From Erodium maritimum (lineage: Eukaryota > Streptophyta > Magnoliopsida > Geraniales > Geraniaceae): a stretch of 64,000 bases of DNA. Each line of letters opens with the position of its first letter. Within the stretch, counting starts at the first letter, position 1. The translations under genes and the position numbers were made by a program. Below, in pieces: positions 49,101 through 62,700 of the stretch. The notes below the pieces were generated by a model. The model was not told the origin of the DNA, searched no databases, and saw only the letters and a list, made by a program, of their open reading frames with translations. Where the stretch lies: NCBI GenBank assembly GCA_963921825.1, contig OY997589.1, positions 17,629,735 to 17,693,734 on the forward strand. The letters are read 5' to 3'.

Positions 49101-52100
49101 CCTGTTTTTTTTACTCAATATAGTACCTTCAGTTCAGGTCTGTTTCCAGTTTTATTTTTCCTCTTAAAAGAACTTGGAATTCTTGTTCATTATTTTCCAA
49201 AATGTGTTATTTTCTCAGCAGCCATAGTCAAGTTAGAATATCAGACCTAGCACGGAAAGCTTTTCTTCACAGTGTATGTACATTCTTATTCTATTTCTTT
49301 TTCTCTCAAATCTACAGTTAGAGCACCTTTCAATTCATGAGCATTGATTATTACCAAAAATATTCTGGCCTGTAATGTTTGGGTTGGAAACTTCGGTTGC
49401 CCCATATCGAAACAAACAACTACCCTTATCGGAAGAGCCTTTTTCTGTAACTATAGAGCCTCAACACATGGCATTTTTCTTGAAGTAATTTAAGTGTATA
49501 GGAGCCGGTAATAGATACATTCAGACCACATATCAGAATGAAGTCTTTCATATCTACTCCTAATTATAATTATCAAAATAACATCCTCTTGTAATTTTCT
49601 ATGATGACAAGTACATGACACGAGACTTGTTATTTACTTGTATTTGATGTTTATTTTAGTGAAAAAATATTGAGGGACAACTAACAATGGCCATTTGTTA
49701 TGGGATTACGGATTAGTCGCTTACTATTTAGTAACCACTTCTGTCTTGTGGTGTATGTGTGTATTAAAGCTATTAATGCAGTTTTCCGGTCATTCATAAT
49801 AGCAAGTAGGTGTATCTTCTGTTTGGTTGAGTAATCACAAACATAAGTACCACATCTAGAGATCTCCCTCCTTTCACAACTCAATTAACACTGCGTCTTT
49901 TTCCTGCTAGTTGTAGTTTTTCTAACTTACTGTTTTCAATCATTTTGTAGCATTTTATGGAAGCTCATGCCAAAAGTACTCCAATATCTCGGTTGCCTCT
50001 TATCTCCATTTCGGATTCCAGAAATCATCTAAAAGACGTTCCAGTTTGTCAAGTAATTCTGTAAATAGAAATTCACTGTCATTATAGATCATATATATTT
50101 CTCTCTTACACCCTGTATGGTCCACGGCAGCCATTTCATTTGGAGCTAAATTTCTTCAATAAAGCAAACCGAGTTCTTCATTATCCTGTCAGTGTGTTCT
50201 ATGTAGAGGGTGTGAACCTCATGGCATATAGTCTATGTTCTGGAACAGAGACAATTTACAAGAAACTTTACACATTGGTAATCTCGGAGGGCTAGCGTAA
50301 TCTTAGTAAAAACATGTTTATTCTAGTTTTTTTCTTTTCTTAAATTTGTTGTTAGCATGAAAGTTCATTAGTTGAACTAATGCATTTATGTTTTTTTTTC
50401 TTTCAGATTCCTGGAAATGTGGAATATTATGCTAAGTACATTATATACGGTAAAAAAAGGCACATGTTTCTCGTTGTGTTTGAGTTCAGTGGTTCTTCAA
50501 ATGAGGTAGTTCTTTATTGGGGAAAAGCTAATTTTCAGACATCTCATAATAAAGCAAGCACAGTCAAAGGTCTGTCTGTCTATTGAATGTGTTTATTCTT
50601 CTATTTTGTTTAGAAATGTTTATAGTTGAACCAAATAATTAACTAAAACTGTATTTGATATTTGAAGGTCGAGATGCAGCTTTTATTGGTCCTAATGAAG
50701 ATCAGTTTGCAGTTCTTGACGATGACAAGACTGGACTGGATCTGTATATTCTGCCTGGAGCAGATTTAGTAAAATGCAATGAAATGCTTGGGGATGAACA
50801 AGACCAATCTACAGATACTAATTCAATAAAGGGCCGACAGCAGTTTATGTTTGAATCTGAAGTTGATCGTATCTTTTCTACTCCAATAGGTGCTTTATCC
50901 TTACTGTTTAATATTCCTTGCATGCATAATTTCATTTACTGATTGAAGTGTCTTGTGATTGCAGAGTCATCCTTGCTTTTTGCTTGTCATGGAATGCAGA
51001 TTAGCAAGGCAATGTTGGTACTGGGAGGGTACCACCTTTCAGGTGGAGATGGTCATTATATATCGACAAAAACTGAAGGCAAAAAGTTTATCAAGTTGAA
51101 AATAAATGAAGTTGTACTCCAGGTAACCACTTCCACCTCCTAAGCAGTCTTAAAGTTCATAATTCTATGGGCTAAATTTGATTAGGAACAGCAGATCCCA
51201 GTGGGTATTTTTGCCTTTGTTAGTGTTGAGGTATGAAACCCACATCGAATAAATACAAACGAGAACTGTGAATTATAAAGGCAAGTGTCGCACCCAACTA
51301 ATAAGGTTGACCTTTTATTTGCGGAGTCCCGATCCGATATATGTAGCTCAATTTTAAAAACTTACATGATATCAAATCTCCAATCTGGTTTGGGCTTGTG
51401 GTTGTGGTTGCATTTGGCCCACATAGAAGAAGTACAAAAACCCCTGGCGTCTAGAGTTTGATCTAGCCTTTCCCTGTTTTAAGCAAACAAAATCCTGTTA
51501 TTTATTGGATGGTTTTGTGTTTTTAGGTCCTCATGGATGGAAGGTTACAATTAGAGTTGCAGTTATGTTATGGATAGAAACCCATTCTGCCTAGTAAATA
51601 CAAATATGTGAACTATGTGTACTGTACTAATATGATTGGGATCATGTGTAGCTTGAGGAAATAAATGCTTGAAAGTGATTGATGTGCATACTTGATGGCC
51701 AGTGAAAAGCTTAGAATCTCGTAAAAAATTATCTTACCCTCTGATTTTGTAAATGCATAAATTATAGGGATAATTGTCAAAACATGCACTTATGTTTCGT
51801 CCACAAACGAAATAGTGCACAATGTTTTGTCCACGTCGTCTGGCTACCCTTATGAATCGTCCACGCACTTCTGTTAGAAAAGTGTAACAGCAGAACCTAA
51901 ATTGACAATTTTGCCCTTTTGGTTTGAAATTCAAAAATAAGAATTTCGTCCAAAAAAATGAGTGGCTGAGGATTGTTAGGGCAATTACGTCCAAAAAAAA
52001 TTTCAGACACAAGCACATGATAGCATGTGAGGCTACAGATTCGAATATTCTATTAATTTTACTGACAGAAGTGCGTGGACGATTCATAAGGGTAGCCAGA

Positions 52101-55100
52101 CGACGTGGACAAAACATTGTGCACTATTTCGTTTGTGGACGAAACATAAGTGCATGTTTTGACAATTATCCCTAAATTATATGTTTCCTTAACGGTGAGT
52201 TCTAAGAGACCCCTTTATCTACACTCTTTCAATATGTCACACATTATCACCTTCTTCCCTTTCTTCATCTCAGCTCAATTCTTGTTTCAACTATCTCGTA
52301 ACATCAAACAAATCAATGGTCATGTAGCTATTTTGCAGTCTAGTAAACATAAAAACTCTTGTATGCAAAGATTTGAGGAAAAGAACAAGGTGATATTTCA
52401 TATTTTAACTCCAAAAAATGATAAGGTTTTACATAGTTAATAAATGAAAAATAGAGGTCTCTTCAGTCTACAATCGGCTTGATCTAAATTCATTTTTAAA
52501 CTTACGCCACTATGTCTGCTGTCATTCCTTCTTAGCTTATGCAAATCGAATGTGAGCTCAGCTACTTCTAATTAATGCTTTAAAAAAATCAAATGTGCTA
52601 ACGGTAGGAAATCCATGCTTTTTTTTTAATTGCAACAGGTGCACTGGCAAGAAACTCTAAGAGGATATGTTGCAGGAATATTAACTACAGAGAGGGTGCT
52701 TATAGTTTCAGCAGATCTTGATATACTAGCTAGCAGCTCTACAAAATCTGATAAAGGGTTTCCTTCAATATCCTCATAAGTCATAAGTACTCAGGGCACA
52801 AAACTCATTCTTTCAATATCCTTTTATTTTAGTTGTACTATAGAAGATTCACACATTTGTTAACTGCTTAACTTGAAGTTCACTTTAGATCTATTTTATG
52901 GGTTGGGCCAGCACTTCTCTTTTCTACTGCAACTGCTGTGAGTATGCTTGGTTGGGATGGAAGAATAACAACCATACTGTCCATTAGCATGCCTTATGCT
53001 GGTAATTTTCTTTTATGGCATATTTATTTTGACTTTTGTACTTGGTATTCTTTGACATAAATGTGATTGATTCTGATTCTACTCCGACTATCACCCTTCT
53101 CACCTTTGTGGAAAATCCTTTTTGTAGTCCTGGTTGGGGCATTGAATGATCGCTTATTGCTTGCTTGTCCAACGGAAGTAAATCCAAGACAAAAGAAGGG
53201 GATTGAAATTAAAAGTTGCTTGGTTGGGCTCCTCGAACCACTTCTTATTGGCTTTGCTACTATGCAACAGTGTTTTGAACAAACACTTGAATTGTCAGAG
53301 ATATTGTATCAAATTACATCAAGGTTCACTTATCCTTTGCATCCATGATAAATATCGTCCATAAATGTGTTATTTGAGGACTATGCTTCCCTTTTTTCAT
53401 CTATACTTTGTTAATATTAAAGTTCTCGTTTGTTGATATTATCTAACATCTCTAATGTATTTCCCGTATATAGGTTTGACAGCCTGCGTATCACTCCAAG
53501 GTCTCTGAATATTCTAGCTATTGGTTCACCTGTTTGTGGAGATCTGGCTGTATCATTATCCCAAGCGTGTCCACAGTTCACTCAAGTAAGTCATATATAA
53601 TGGCCATGCACTTTTCCTACTTCATCTGTTTAACTGTTGGAGGGATTTTTGACCAAACTTTAGGTGTTGCGGGGAGTCTATGCCATCAGAGCTCTCCGCT
53701 TTTCGATTGCTTTGTCTGCTCTGAAGGACGAGTTCCTGCGCTCTAGAGGATATCCCAAGTGCCCTCCAACCTCTCATTTGTTTCACAGGTTCCGACAGTT
53801 GGGATACGCCTGTATCAAGTACGTGTTTGAGGGTTTTCTTTTTATAGTACTAATACTGTATTTTTTAGAGATAATCTTTGTCCAAGTTTCGCAGGCCACA
53901 TTGATGGTTTCTTATATTTTATTTTTAATTTTTGATGGCCCCTGCTATTTTCTGTTGAGTATGAGACTTTGATTCACCCCTTCTCTGAATTTTGCATTTA
54001 TCCTTTTGGACTATGTATTGTTTTATCAGCAATATAATCACCCGCAAGGCTTGAAACCTTGACTTGCTCACGATACTGAACTCCACCTATTATTTAATGT
54101 CTTTTATCCTCCGACATCTAGGATTTTGAAGATGTTAGTTCAGATGAACTAATATTTTCACAACAATATATGTTCTTACTTAGTTATCCTTCTTTGCTTG
54201 TTTTAACTTGATGGGATAATTGTAGGTATGGCCAGTTTGACAGTGCCAAAGAAACTTTTGAAGTTATAGAAGACTATGAAAGCATGCTCGATCTGTTTCT
54301 ATGCCACCTTAACCCAAGTGCAATGCGTCGTCTTGCTCAAAAGTTGGAAGAAGAAGACGCAGATTCAGAATTAAGGCGTTACTGTGAGAGAATTTTAAGA
54401 ATCCATTCCAGCGGACGGACACAAGGATTTTTTGCCAACTTTGCTGCTGAAAATATTGTCCCTAAAGGAGCTGAATGGGGTGGTGGGAACTGGGAGATCA
54501 AGACCCCTACTAACTTGAAGGACATACCTCAGTGGGAGCTGGCTGCAGAGGTGATGCCATACATGAAGACTGATGATGGTACCATCCCATCTATTATTAA
54601 TGACCATATTGGTGTTTACCTGGGCTTAATTAAAGGAAGAGGCAACATAGTAGAAGTAAGGGAAGATAGCTTGGTTAAAGTCTTCACACCAGGTAGCGAC
54701 TCAAAGCCAAGTGGGTCCAAGGTAGTGGCTGATGGTGAGACCAAGGCTGAGTCCTTGTTGGGTCTAGGATCTCTTGGGAAACTTTCTAGTTCTGGCACTG
54801 CAGATGAACAGGCTAAAGCTGAAGCAGAGTTTAAGAAACCAATGTATGGCACTTCTGCAGATGGTAGCAGCAGCGATGAGGAGGGAGTTTCCAAAACTAA
54901 GAAAATACATATTAGAATAAGAGACAAGCCAGTGGCAACTACTACAGTGGATGTCAACAAGATTAAAGAAGCCACAAAACAGTTCAAACTTGTTGATAGG
55001 CTGGGTTTGCCCGTGAGAGCCAAGTCATTGAGCAACGGATTGCAAGATCTTGGTCAGACTCAGTCTACTAGTGGAACTTTAACTCCTGCAGCTTCTGTTC

Positions 55101-57293
55101 CTACAAATCTGTTTGATTTTGCATCAAAGAAACTATCTCCCCCTTTAACACAGAAAGCTCCAATGAAATTATCTTCCCCATTAGCACATCAAACTCCTGT
55201 GCTTACTGGTGGAGGAGTTGCACCGGGGCCTATCCCTGAGGATTTTTTCCAGAATACAGTATCATCTCTCCAGGTTGCAACCACATTGCCACCTCCTGGA
55301 ACTTATCATTCAAAATTGGATCAAGCTGCACAGGGGAATGAAAGTGAAAAGATTACATCTAACCAGGTCGATGTATCCACTCCTGATATTGGTCTTTCGG
55401 ATGGTGGCGTTCCTCAATCCATTCAACAGCACACTGTTGCACCTGGGTCTATTGCACTGCCTGATGGTGGTTTGCCATCACAAACCACGAGTCTGACTGC
55501 TGTTCTGCCACAGTCGTCTGAGGTTCAGGGAAGTTTAGCTTCAGGCTCTACACAGCCTCTTGATCTTAGCGCACTTGGAATTCAAGATTCTGGAAATTCA
55601 GGGAAACCTCAGGCACCACCTACTGATTCAGCAACCTCTGTGCGCCCTGGGCAGGTAAATATAGAGCAATGCTCTGTAGATTAAACCTACTAGCTTCCTT
55701 TAAAAATTTTATGGATCAGTGGATGTCATTGGCTAACTTCCTATATTCTCTTCTTTCCTACCACAGGTCCCATGTGGGGCTGCTGCCCCTGTATGTTTCA
55801 AGACCGGACTTTCTCATCTTGAGCAAAACCACCTTTCAGACGCATTATCCTGTTTTGATGAAGCTTTTCTTGCACTGGCTAAGGACCAGTCTCGTGGAGC
55901 TGATATCAAATCTCAAGCAACCATCTGTGCTCAATACAAGATTGCAGTTACTCTTTTACAGGTACTATTATGGGCCATCTCCCAATAATTTATAAGTTAA
56001 ATCAAACTCATGTATATACAACACATTTTTTCATATAACAAAATTAGCATGGTTGTAGTTAACAAATTCATAGCAACCTTGTAAATTAGAACTGATGGGA
56101 GTTACCTCCTTTTAATAGCATAAAGTTCATGAGTATCGTCTTACTATTTCCTTCTATTTATGTTCACACAAAACACTAACAATTATGCATGGTCTTGTGT
56201 ATAGATTTTTCTAGGTCACCATGTCCTTGAAATACAATGTTTATGTTTTCTACATGAACTTTGAGCAACCATATAATTTCCTGGACAAAATTAGCTGAAG
56301 TTGGTGTGCCGAATTTGCCATGGAAATTATCTGATGGTGAAGTTTTTATTTAAATCCAAGATGGTAATATGTTCCTTGGTGTACAAGATTTCTATGTATT
56401 GTATTTAGTCCACCCCAAGCCAAATATCCTTATCAAAATTATGCATGGCCTTAGTGGTTTCTCGCTAGAGAATGTAATTTTCTAATTATTATCTGCTATG
56501 AGAATATGTTCTTTACCATTCCAAGGTTTAATCACTTAGTAGGTTATCTGGATCAAAGGGTTAGGTAGAGACAAGGATAAATATGCAAACACAGAAATAT
56601 ATACAAATGGAAGCTTTATTGATTATAATACAAACTTACAGTAAGACTATTCCAAGACTCTTAGCTTCTCTGAACACAACTATGGTAGGCAAGACTTGAG
56701 AATGGCTAATGCCAAAGTCTAATATTTATTGTTAGCATGTGACCTTTATTATACATATGTATCATGCAGTTTCCTTGTTAGCTTGTGTTTTGACCGAATT
56801 TTACTTGTTACCACAGGAAATTGGACGGTTGCAGAAAGTGCATGGTCCAAGTGCAATCAGTGCAAAAGATGAGATGGCGAGACTGTCCCGCCATCTAGGC
56901 TCCTTACCTCTTCTGGCGAGGCACCGCATAAATTGCCTGAGGAGTGCCATTAAAAGAAACATGGAGGTGCAAAATTACGCTTATTCAAAGCAGATGCTTG
57001 AACTCCTCTTGTCTAAAGCGCCTTCAAGTAAACAAGAGGAGTTAAGAAGCTTGATTGACATGTGTGTGATGAGAGGCGCATCCAACAAGTCCATCGATCC
57101 TTTGGAAGATAACTCTCAGTTCTGTTCTGCCACTCTTAGCCGTCTGTCAACCATAGGATATGATGTTTGTGATCTGTGCAGTGCCAAATTCTCTGCAATC
57201 TCAACGCCTGGCTGCATTATTTGTGGAATGGGACGCCTCACGAGATCAGATGCAGTTGCCGGCCCTGGGCCTGCTCCATCCCCATTCGGCTAA
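42298..57293 (+). CDS. TWD40-1: TWD40-1, TPLATE endocytic complex subunit, 24 coding exons, 1613 aa
   Basis: The protein matches my memory of the Arabidopsis TPLATE-complex subunit TWD40-1 along its whole length. That complex acts in clathrin-mediated endocytosis at the plasma membrane. Exons: 42298-42430, 43463-43572, 44674-44839, 44998-45098, 45230-45302, 45394-45529, 45818-45978, 47222-47346, 47443-47542, 48834-48930, 49222-49273, 49951-50052, 50131-50277, 50407-50569, 50668-50889, 50965-51122, 52639-52757, 52889-53001, 53128-53323, 53474-53585, 53664-53818, 54226-55654, 55767-55961 and 56817-57293. Phases agree throughout. The N-terminus (MEWTTVHHLDLRHVGNG) carries WD40-like blades such as WIFVGDRRGTLLAWDV and LLVTLSRDGTLQVWK. 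Exon 22 encodes a helical region followed by a long Ser/Thr/Pro-rich, probably disordered tract. The C-terminus has a CDLC...CIICG cysteine pair that could bind zinc. The end of exon 17 is uncertain. Introns hold an LTR-element relic and two MITEs. Confidence 0.92.
46063..46100 (+). repeat. (TTA)n microsatellite in TWD40-1 intron 7
   Basis: About 12-13 uninterrupted TTA units lie just upstream of the LTR-element relic. Such tracts vary readily in length between individuals. Confidence 0.85.
46110..47103 (+). mobile_element. Short Ty3/Gypsy-type LTR retrotransposon relic in TWD40-1 intron 7
   Basis: A left repeat of roughly 227 bp (46110-46336) ends AGGGTCCTAACA and is followed by GTGGGATCAGAGCC, resembling the tRNA-Met primer-binding site. 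The last ~140 bp of that repeat recur at 46965-47103, again ending AGGGTCCTAACA. Between them is gag-like sequence with the typical FPRFDG, W...CE.YF and A.LWY blocks. There is no polymerase, so it is an internally deleted, gag-only copy. The reading frame is broken in several places and the right repeat is incomplete, so it is a fossil of moderate age. It lies in the sense orientation of the host gene. Confidence 0.7.
47604..47954. mobile_element. Mutator-type MITE in TWD40-1 intron 9
   Basis: The left end GGATAATTGCAAAAAGTACC and the reverse complement of the right end GGAATAATTGCAAAAATGTACC are near-identical and continue as inverted repeats (TATTCA...TTTGCAACTT). The flanks ATTTTTTAC and TTTTTTTAT agree at seven of nine positions, compatible with a 9-bp MULE duplication. 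The internal sequence is AT-rich and has no coding capacity. Confidence 0.7.
51767..52172. mobile_element. Young Mutator-type MITE in TWD40-1 intron 16, perfect 108-bp inverted repeats
   Basis: The first 108 bases (51767-51874) are, as far as I can read, identical to the reverse complement of the last 108 (52065-52172). The exact 9-bp repeat TAAATTATA flanks the element at 51758-51766 and 52173-52181. The ends read GGGATAATTGTC. The mirror-image frames on both strands encode the same peptide simply because the repeats are palindromic. No transposase is present. Identity of the arms and the intact duplication point to recent insertion. Confidence 0.9.
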
Positions 57294-59748
57294 GCCACAC
57301 ACTGCCTCCAAGAGCATTGTTTTGTTGGTTGAGGCTTCAAGACAAGATAATGGCATGCTCTTCCCTTAGGTACAGTGTCCCATTCTTTTATCTTTTACAA
57401 TTATTTCCACTCTAGTTGCAGAATTTGAGAGAGGATTTCATGCTTACACTGACTGTCAGTAGCGTCGCACGTTTAAGAATCATTAAATTTACCTTTCTCT
57501 CAGTAGCAATTGCATCAATTAATTGCAGAACAACTTTATTCTTTCTAACCCTCCACTAAAATTACGAGTGATTTTTTTTGCTGTGTTTACTGTGAACAAA
57601 ATGATATCTATGCCCCTCCTGGCATTCCCACTTCAAACTATCTGATAATATTGATAAATTCATAATAATACGCCATAATAGTTTGCAATTAAAACACACC
57701 ACTTTATGTATGAGTATGCACTATTACTGTGTATATGAGTGTCCAGTACCGGTCCATTTATGGCACAAAACTCTATGCTTATCTATGCTGAAACACGCTT
57801 CAATTTCACTCAAGGCACAAAACTCCTAAGCTTATCAGATGGCTGCAAGACTACCCAACCCAGTCCAGCAATATTTCCAACTCTTCATGAAATCAAGTAC
57901 ATACCAATCCAACAGCTTGCAGACTAGGAATCCTTATGTATCTCTGACTAGTCCATTCAGAAAGTCATGTAGAACTGAAAGGATCCTTGGACCATGACGG
58001 CTTGCTATGAATTAGCAAAGCTCAGCGCTAGAAATACATGTCAACTTCATTGGAGAGTGTTAATGAATAAGCTTTGTTGAGGACCCTGTACATCTCTGCT
58101 GAAGTACCAAGGATCAAGCTCAGCTGCATCACCAAGCAAAAAAAAAATAGTTGTCAGGCAGAATACAAATACAGCTAAATTTAGAGTCATTTGATTCCTC
58201 TGAAGAGTTAATAACTCCATGGATGAATAGGCTGCAGCACCATAATGCTCTCATCTCAGAAATGAAATCCCCATAACCTGCTGCTACTGCTGGAAAAAAA
58301 TATGGTAAATACAACTTCTACAAGCCTGCAACAACACTTGCATCACATCCTCGGTCTACCACAAGCTACATTAATGAACCTTAGAGATTATTCACTTCAT
58401 CTCCTGCTTACCTGATGCTGCAAAGTGCAAACATACAATACATCCTCATGCGCCACTTGCACTCGGACTTAATGAGCCATTCATATGCCATCTCTTCATA
58501 CTTGCACTAGATTTGGAAGTAAAACAGAATTGCAGGATAAGAGGATCAAAATATTATGCACTGCACTACTTAATGCAAAGGAAAAAGGAACAATACTTGA
58601 CATATAATTGAGTTCAGTGCTTTGGCAATTCCACAGATCCAATACGTCTGGCATTTTGAAGAGGCTTAATTATTATGTCAAATTGAACAAACATGTGCAT
58701 CTATGAGGCTCAAGATTGCTCAAAATTTTCCAACACCTAAACATGTAGCCATATCACATAATAGTTGAGCTATTTTCATCCACAAAACAAGAGCAACAAT
58801 GTCATTGGGGAGCATCACTCTGCTTTATGTTTTTTTTATTTGTCATGCCTCTCTTATGTAGAAGTGAGCTCTTTATCGCTTGGCCCGACTTGTGTTGATT
58901 CATTCTGCTTTACTTTAACACATTTCATTCAGAATAATACTGAATATAGTCCTATTTATCAGCATGCAATTTCACATCCTTCTTAGCTTATGCCACAACT
59001 ATATTTCTTCTGATGGGTAAGTTGCACCAAGTACCTCGCCCAAATTCGCCTATTATTGCCCTACTGTCTACGCAATTACTTCTAGATCTCTACAAATTAG
59101 CCGAAGTCTTTTCAACATGCACTAGTTAAGATAATGAACGCATATCTCAACCAGAAAAACAGATGACAAAAACAAAGCCAGCTCAAAGAGACATCTTTCT
59201 TTTCCAATGATAGAAGATTAAGCATCTGCTACAATACTGAAATCCTGTTTGACCACAAAGGCAAAAGAAATTCAAAACAACACAACTTGTACAAAGCTTT
59301 TATGCAAAAGTTTAGCTAGGTTGTACATTCTTTTTTTAACATACCACATACAACAATCTTAAATAGGATCATAAGTGGGGGAGTATTTCATTGCACCACC
59401 CACCAATAAAGATGACCAAAAATGAATGTTAAAAGAAAGAAACTAGAGGGGCAGAAAGAAAGCAACACCCTAAATTTTGGACAAAAAAGAAAGAAACAGA
59501 AGACTATTTTGAAAAGGAAACTAAAAGGCAAAATGTGAAAACTCCATTTGTAAAAGCTTCAACATTGACAAAGATAATGTCATCCAAACTGTTTTAAGCA
59601 TAAATGTTCTAAAGTTAATAATAGCTCATCACTTTCTGTATATAATTTTTTTTCTTTCCATAATTACCAAAACAAAAAAGGAAAGTAAATAAACAGGAGA
59701 AAGAGAAACTTGGAGATTCAAGTATTTAAATTATTTGGTAATTTATCA
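57294..59748. other. Convergent intergenic region: TWD40-1 and TMEM131-like 3' UTRs
   Basis: The two genes end tail to tail about 2.45 kb apart. The stretch is AT-rich with no convincing open frame, RNA gene or repeat. If the TMEM131-like transcript splices at the GTAAGT near its stop, a small last exon could lie here; none was recognised. Confidence 0.4.
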
Positions 59749-62700
59749 TTAACCCACCACTTTATAGAAACAACTTACAGAACTCGGCTGAGATGCAGGT
59801 ATGAGGGTTTGTGGACCCCTTACAAAGAAGCTCTCAGAGTCACGGTCTACATATATGGAATGAAGTTGAGAATAATGGTCGCCCCACATATCATACATAA
59901 ATTCATCCTCAAGGCCTGGCTTTTCTTCTGGTTTTACAGTTTTCTGGCAGCAGCGTTTCGGCCCAGGGGCCCTATCACGCACAGCAAGTCTCGATGCTGG
60001 TGCCAAAAATGTGGTACTCCACACATTTGAATCAGGCCCACCAGTGCATGAAGGGGTAGCAGAAGGCAACAGAACATGATTGCTAAGTGTCTTTCTCGGT
60101 GCTGGAGGGTGCTCCTGAGCATCAGACTTCAATTTGTTTGCCTTGCATGGAGCCTGTGCAGCAATGTGATCCCTCTTAGTCTGTGGGTTAGCAACTTTCA
60201 CAAACGGATTCTGAACCACATGTGATTGATCCACATCAGGAGACAATGGCCACTTTTGTTTCGAATGTGTTGCTGAGACAGGGGACAAGGGAGATGATGG
60301 AGTTGAATTTCCACTATGACTGCTTAAAACATCAAACAGTCCAGAGACAGTACCCTTTCTCTTCCTTCGTTTTCTTCCCTTCTCTTTTCCAGTCCTCACT
60401 GTGAGATTACCAGGTTTTGGTTCTTCTGGTATATCAAAATCATTAACTGTTCCAGAGTTTGACGGCACAAAAGGCAATGCTTTTACCTTTGGAGTATGTG
60501 AAAAGTTAATAGTTTGGCTTTGACTAACTAGACCAAGTTTCACATGTTGACCAGTAATATCATGTCTTGTAACTCCACTCTGAACATCAGGACATCTACC
60601 AAGAGATCCACGCACTGTGGCTCTATCCTCCACTGACTTCAGCAACCCATTCATTTTAGATGATAGGGATGGCTTCTTGGTTTTCTCATTACAATGAATA
60701 AGAGGCGATTGTGCTTCACTTCTTACCATGGGAATGGAATTTTCCTCACCCTTGCACAAGGAATCCTGTGAGCCTAATGTGAAGCAAAATACCAAAAACA
60801 TCAAGAGAGCAGCAAGGAGGACCACCTGAAACACTTTTTTAACTCGTACCCAGAACAATGATTTTTTGCAAAAACTGAGCATGTAGGAAGGAAAACTTGC
60901 CTTCATGGGTATCACAAGCATTCCAGTGGCCAAGGCCAACTCAAGATCTCTGTGAACCATGGCAGCTGAGGCAGAAAAATCAGTCTGGTACGTTATCAGA
61001 AACTTCACAGATTCCCCTGGTTCTAGAGTAAAACCTTTACAACTGTGTATAATAAACCCATCCAAGCCACACTTTGTGCCTGAAACTTCAATTCTTCTCA
61101 CCTCTAGTGGCAAGTCTCCTGTGTTTTTGGCATACAGCTCTTTGGACAATGACTGAGAACAGGCACGCGCAGCACCCTCAGTGTGAACCAATAGGCCTGG
61201 AGAAGAGGTGTTGAAAGGAATTGGCAAATTGAGATTAAATTCTACAGTTCGAACAGGTTCAGACCCTTCAAATAGAAGTAGGGAAAGAGACCCTCCATAT
61301 CCCATCAAAGAAAACCACTCCACACCAGAAAGATTGTTCCTTATAAGAGCTGAACTTCTCCACCGACATCGATTTGAAGGGTGAAAGAATATTGGTCCAA
61401 AGGAAGCTGTACTGTGAGGTTGAACATAAGCCTCTATAACTGCATTGTCTGATATTGAGAAACCATATCTTGTTGGTTTGGTTGACTCCTTTTGATCCAA
61501 ACTACCTGATGATGGGGGTTGAATAAAACCATCCGGACCCTTGCATTCATTAATAATTTCTCCTGAGTTCATGATGAACTGCATTAAAACGGGCTGCTGG
61601 CTTGGATTTTTGACAGTGATCAGCTTTGAACAATGAGTTCCCACCTGAACCATTGGAAATAACACTTCAGTCTCTTCCAGTACAGACACATCACTATTGG
61701 TACCTTGAGATTTCCAGTTCGTGAGCATCAACTCATCTGGCTCTGCCACTTCCAGAACCTTCAGATATATTTCACAAAAGCATATTACTTACAATAGAAG
61801 ATTATCTACAAATTCAAACATAACTGAAAATCAATATTTGAGACTAGCATGCTTAAATTGTAGCCCTCCAGTGACATTACGAAAGAAATCAATGAGGTCA
61901 CTAGCAACAATTAGTAGTCACTCCAATTCAACCAACTACCTTTACTCAAGTTCCCAAACATTTAATTGTCAAATCATTGGCAAATATATTTCTTAGTATG
62001 TCAATAATCAAGAGTTCAGAAAGGGCCAATAGAAGGGTTGTTTGTGCTATGACTCTGATCTTATAGTTAAACTACCCTGATTCTACAGAACTGCAAATGT
62101 GTATGTGTTTTGTCTGTGCACCTGCGTAGTTTTATTTTTGAAAACCGAAGGGAATAATTTGACAAGAGGTAAACTAGACCTTTCAAGTCTTTAATAATGT
62201 TGATACAGCAACAATAATGGTAATCCTTGTTCTAATCCATATTTGACGATTTCAATTACGCCGATACTAAAAAGAAAAGGTTTATACTCAATGGAGAGCA
62301 TATTCCTTCTCTGAAGAAACAAAACCAATCTCCTAATGGTTCTTAATATCAAGTATTAACAAAGGGCTCCCACAGCTCATTTCTTTCACAAAATTTGGAA
62401 ACACAAAACTTCAATGACTGATAAATGTCACGGTTGAAAGAAAGTGAATAAAAGATAACAGTTCATACTTTTTGTCTCTCAATATAAGTTTCCTGCTAAA
62501 AAAGTAGATGATATGAACTGCTCCTATATGCAGTTTCCCTTCCAGAGAAACCAGTTGGTCAACAAATTTATATGTAATTTGATGTGCTTGTTATTTACAT
62601 TATATAATTATGTATAAAAAGCATTGGTTAGTGTCAAACCAGCTACTATGGCTCACTAAAGGCATACAATATATCTTCCCTTCATCTTCCGTGAAACTTC

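Noticed and set aside
51220-51380. Possible TRIM-type LTR remnant (GTTGAGGTATGAAACCCACATCG) in TWD40-1 intron 16
   Set aside because: It looks like a familiar plant repeat but has no matching partner or clear borders here.
51734-52175. Two open frames on opposite strands sharing the peptide LTEVRGRFIRVARRRGQ
   Set aside because: They are mirror images produced by the perfect inverted repeats of the MITE at 51767-52172, not genes.
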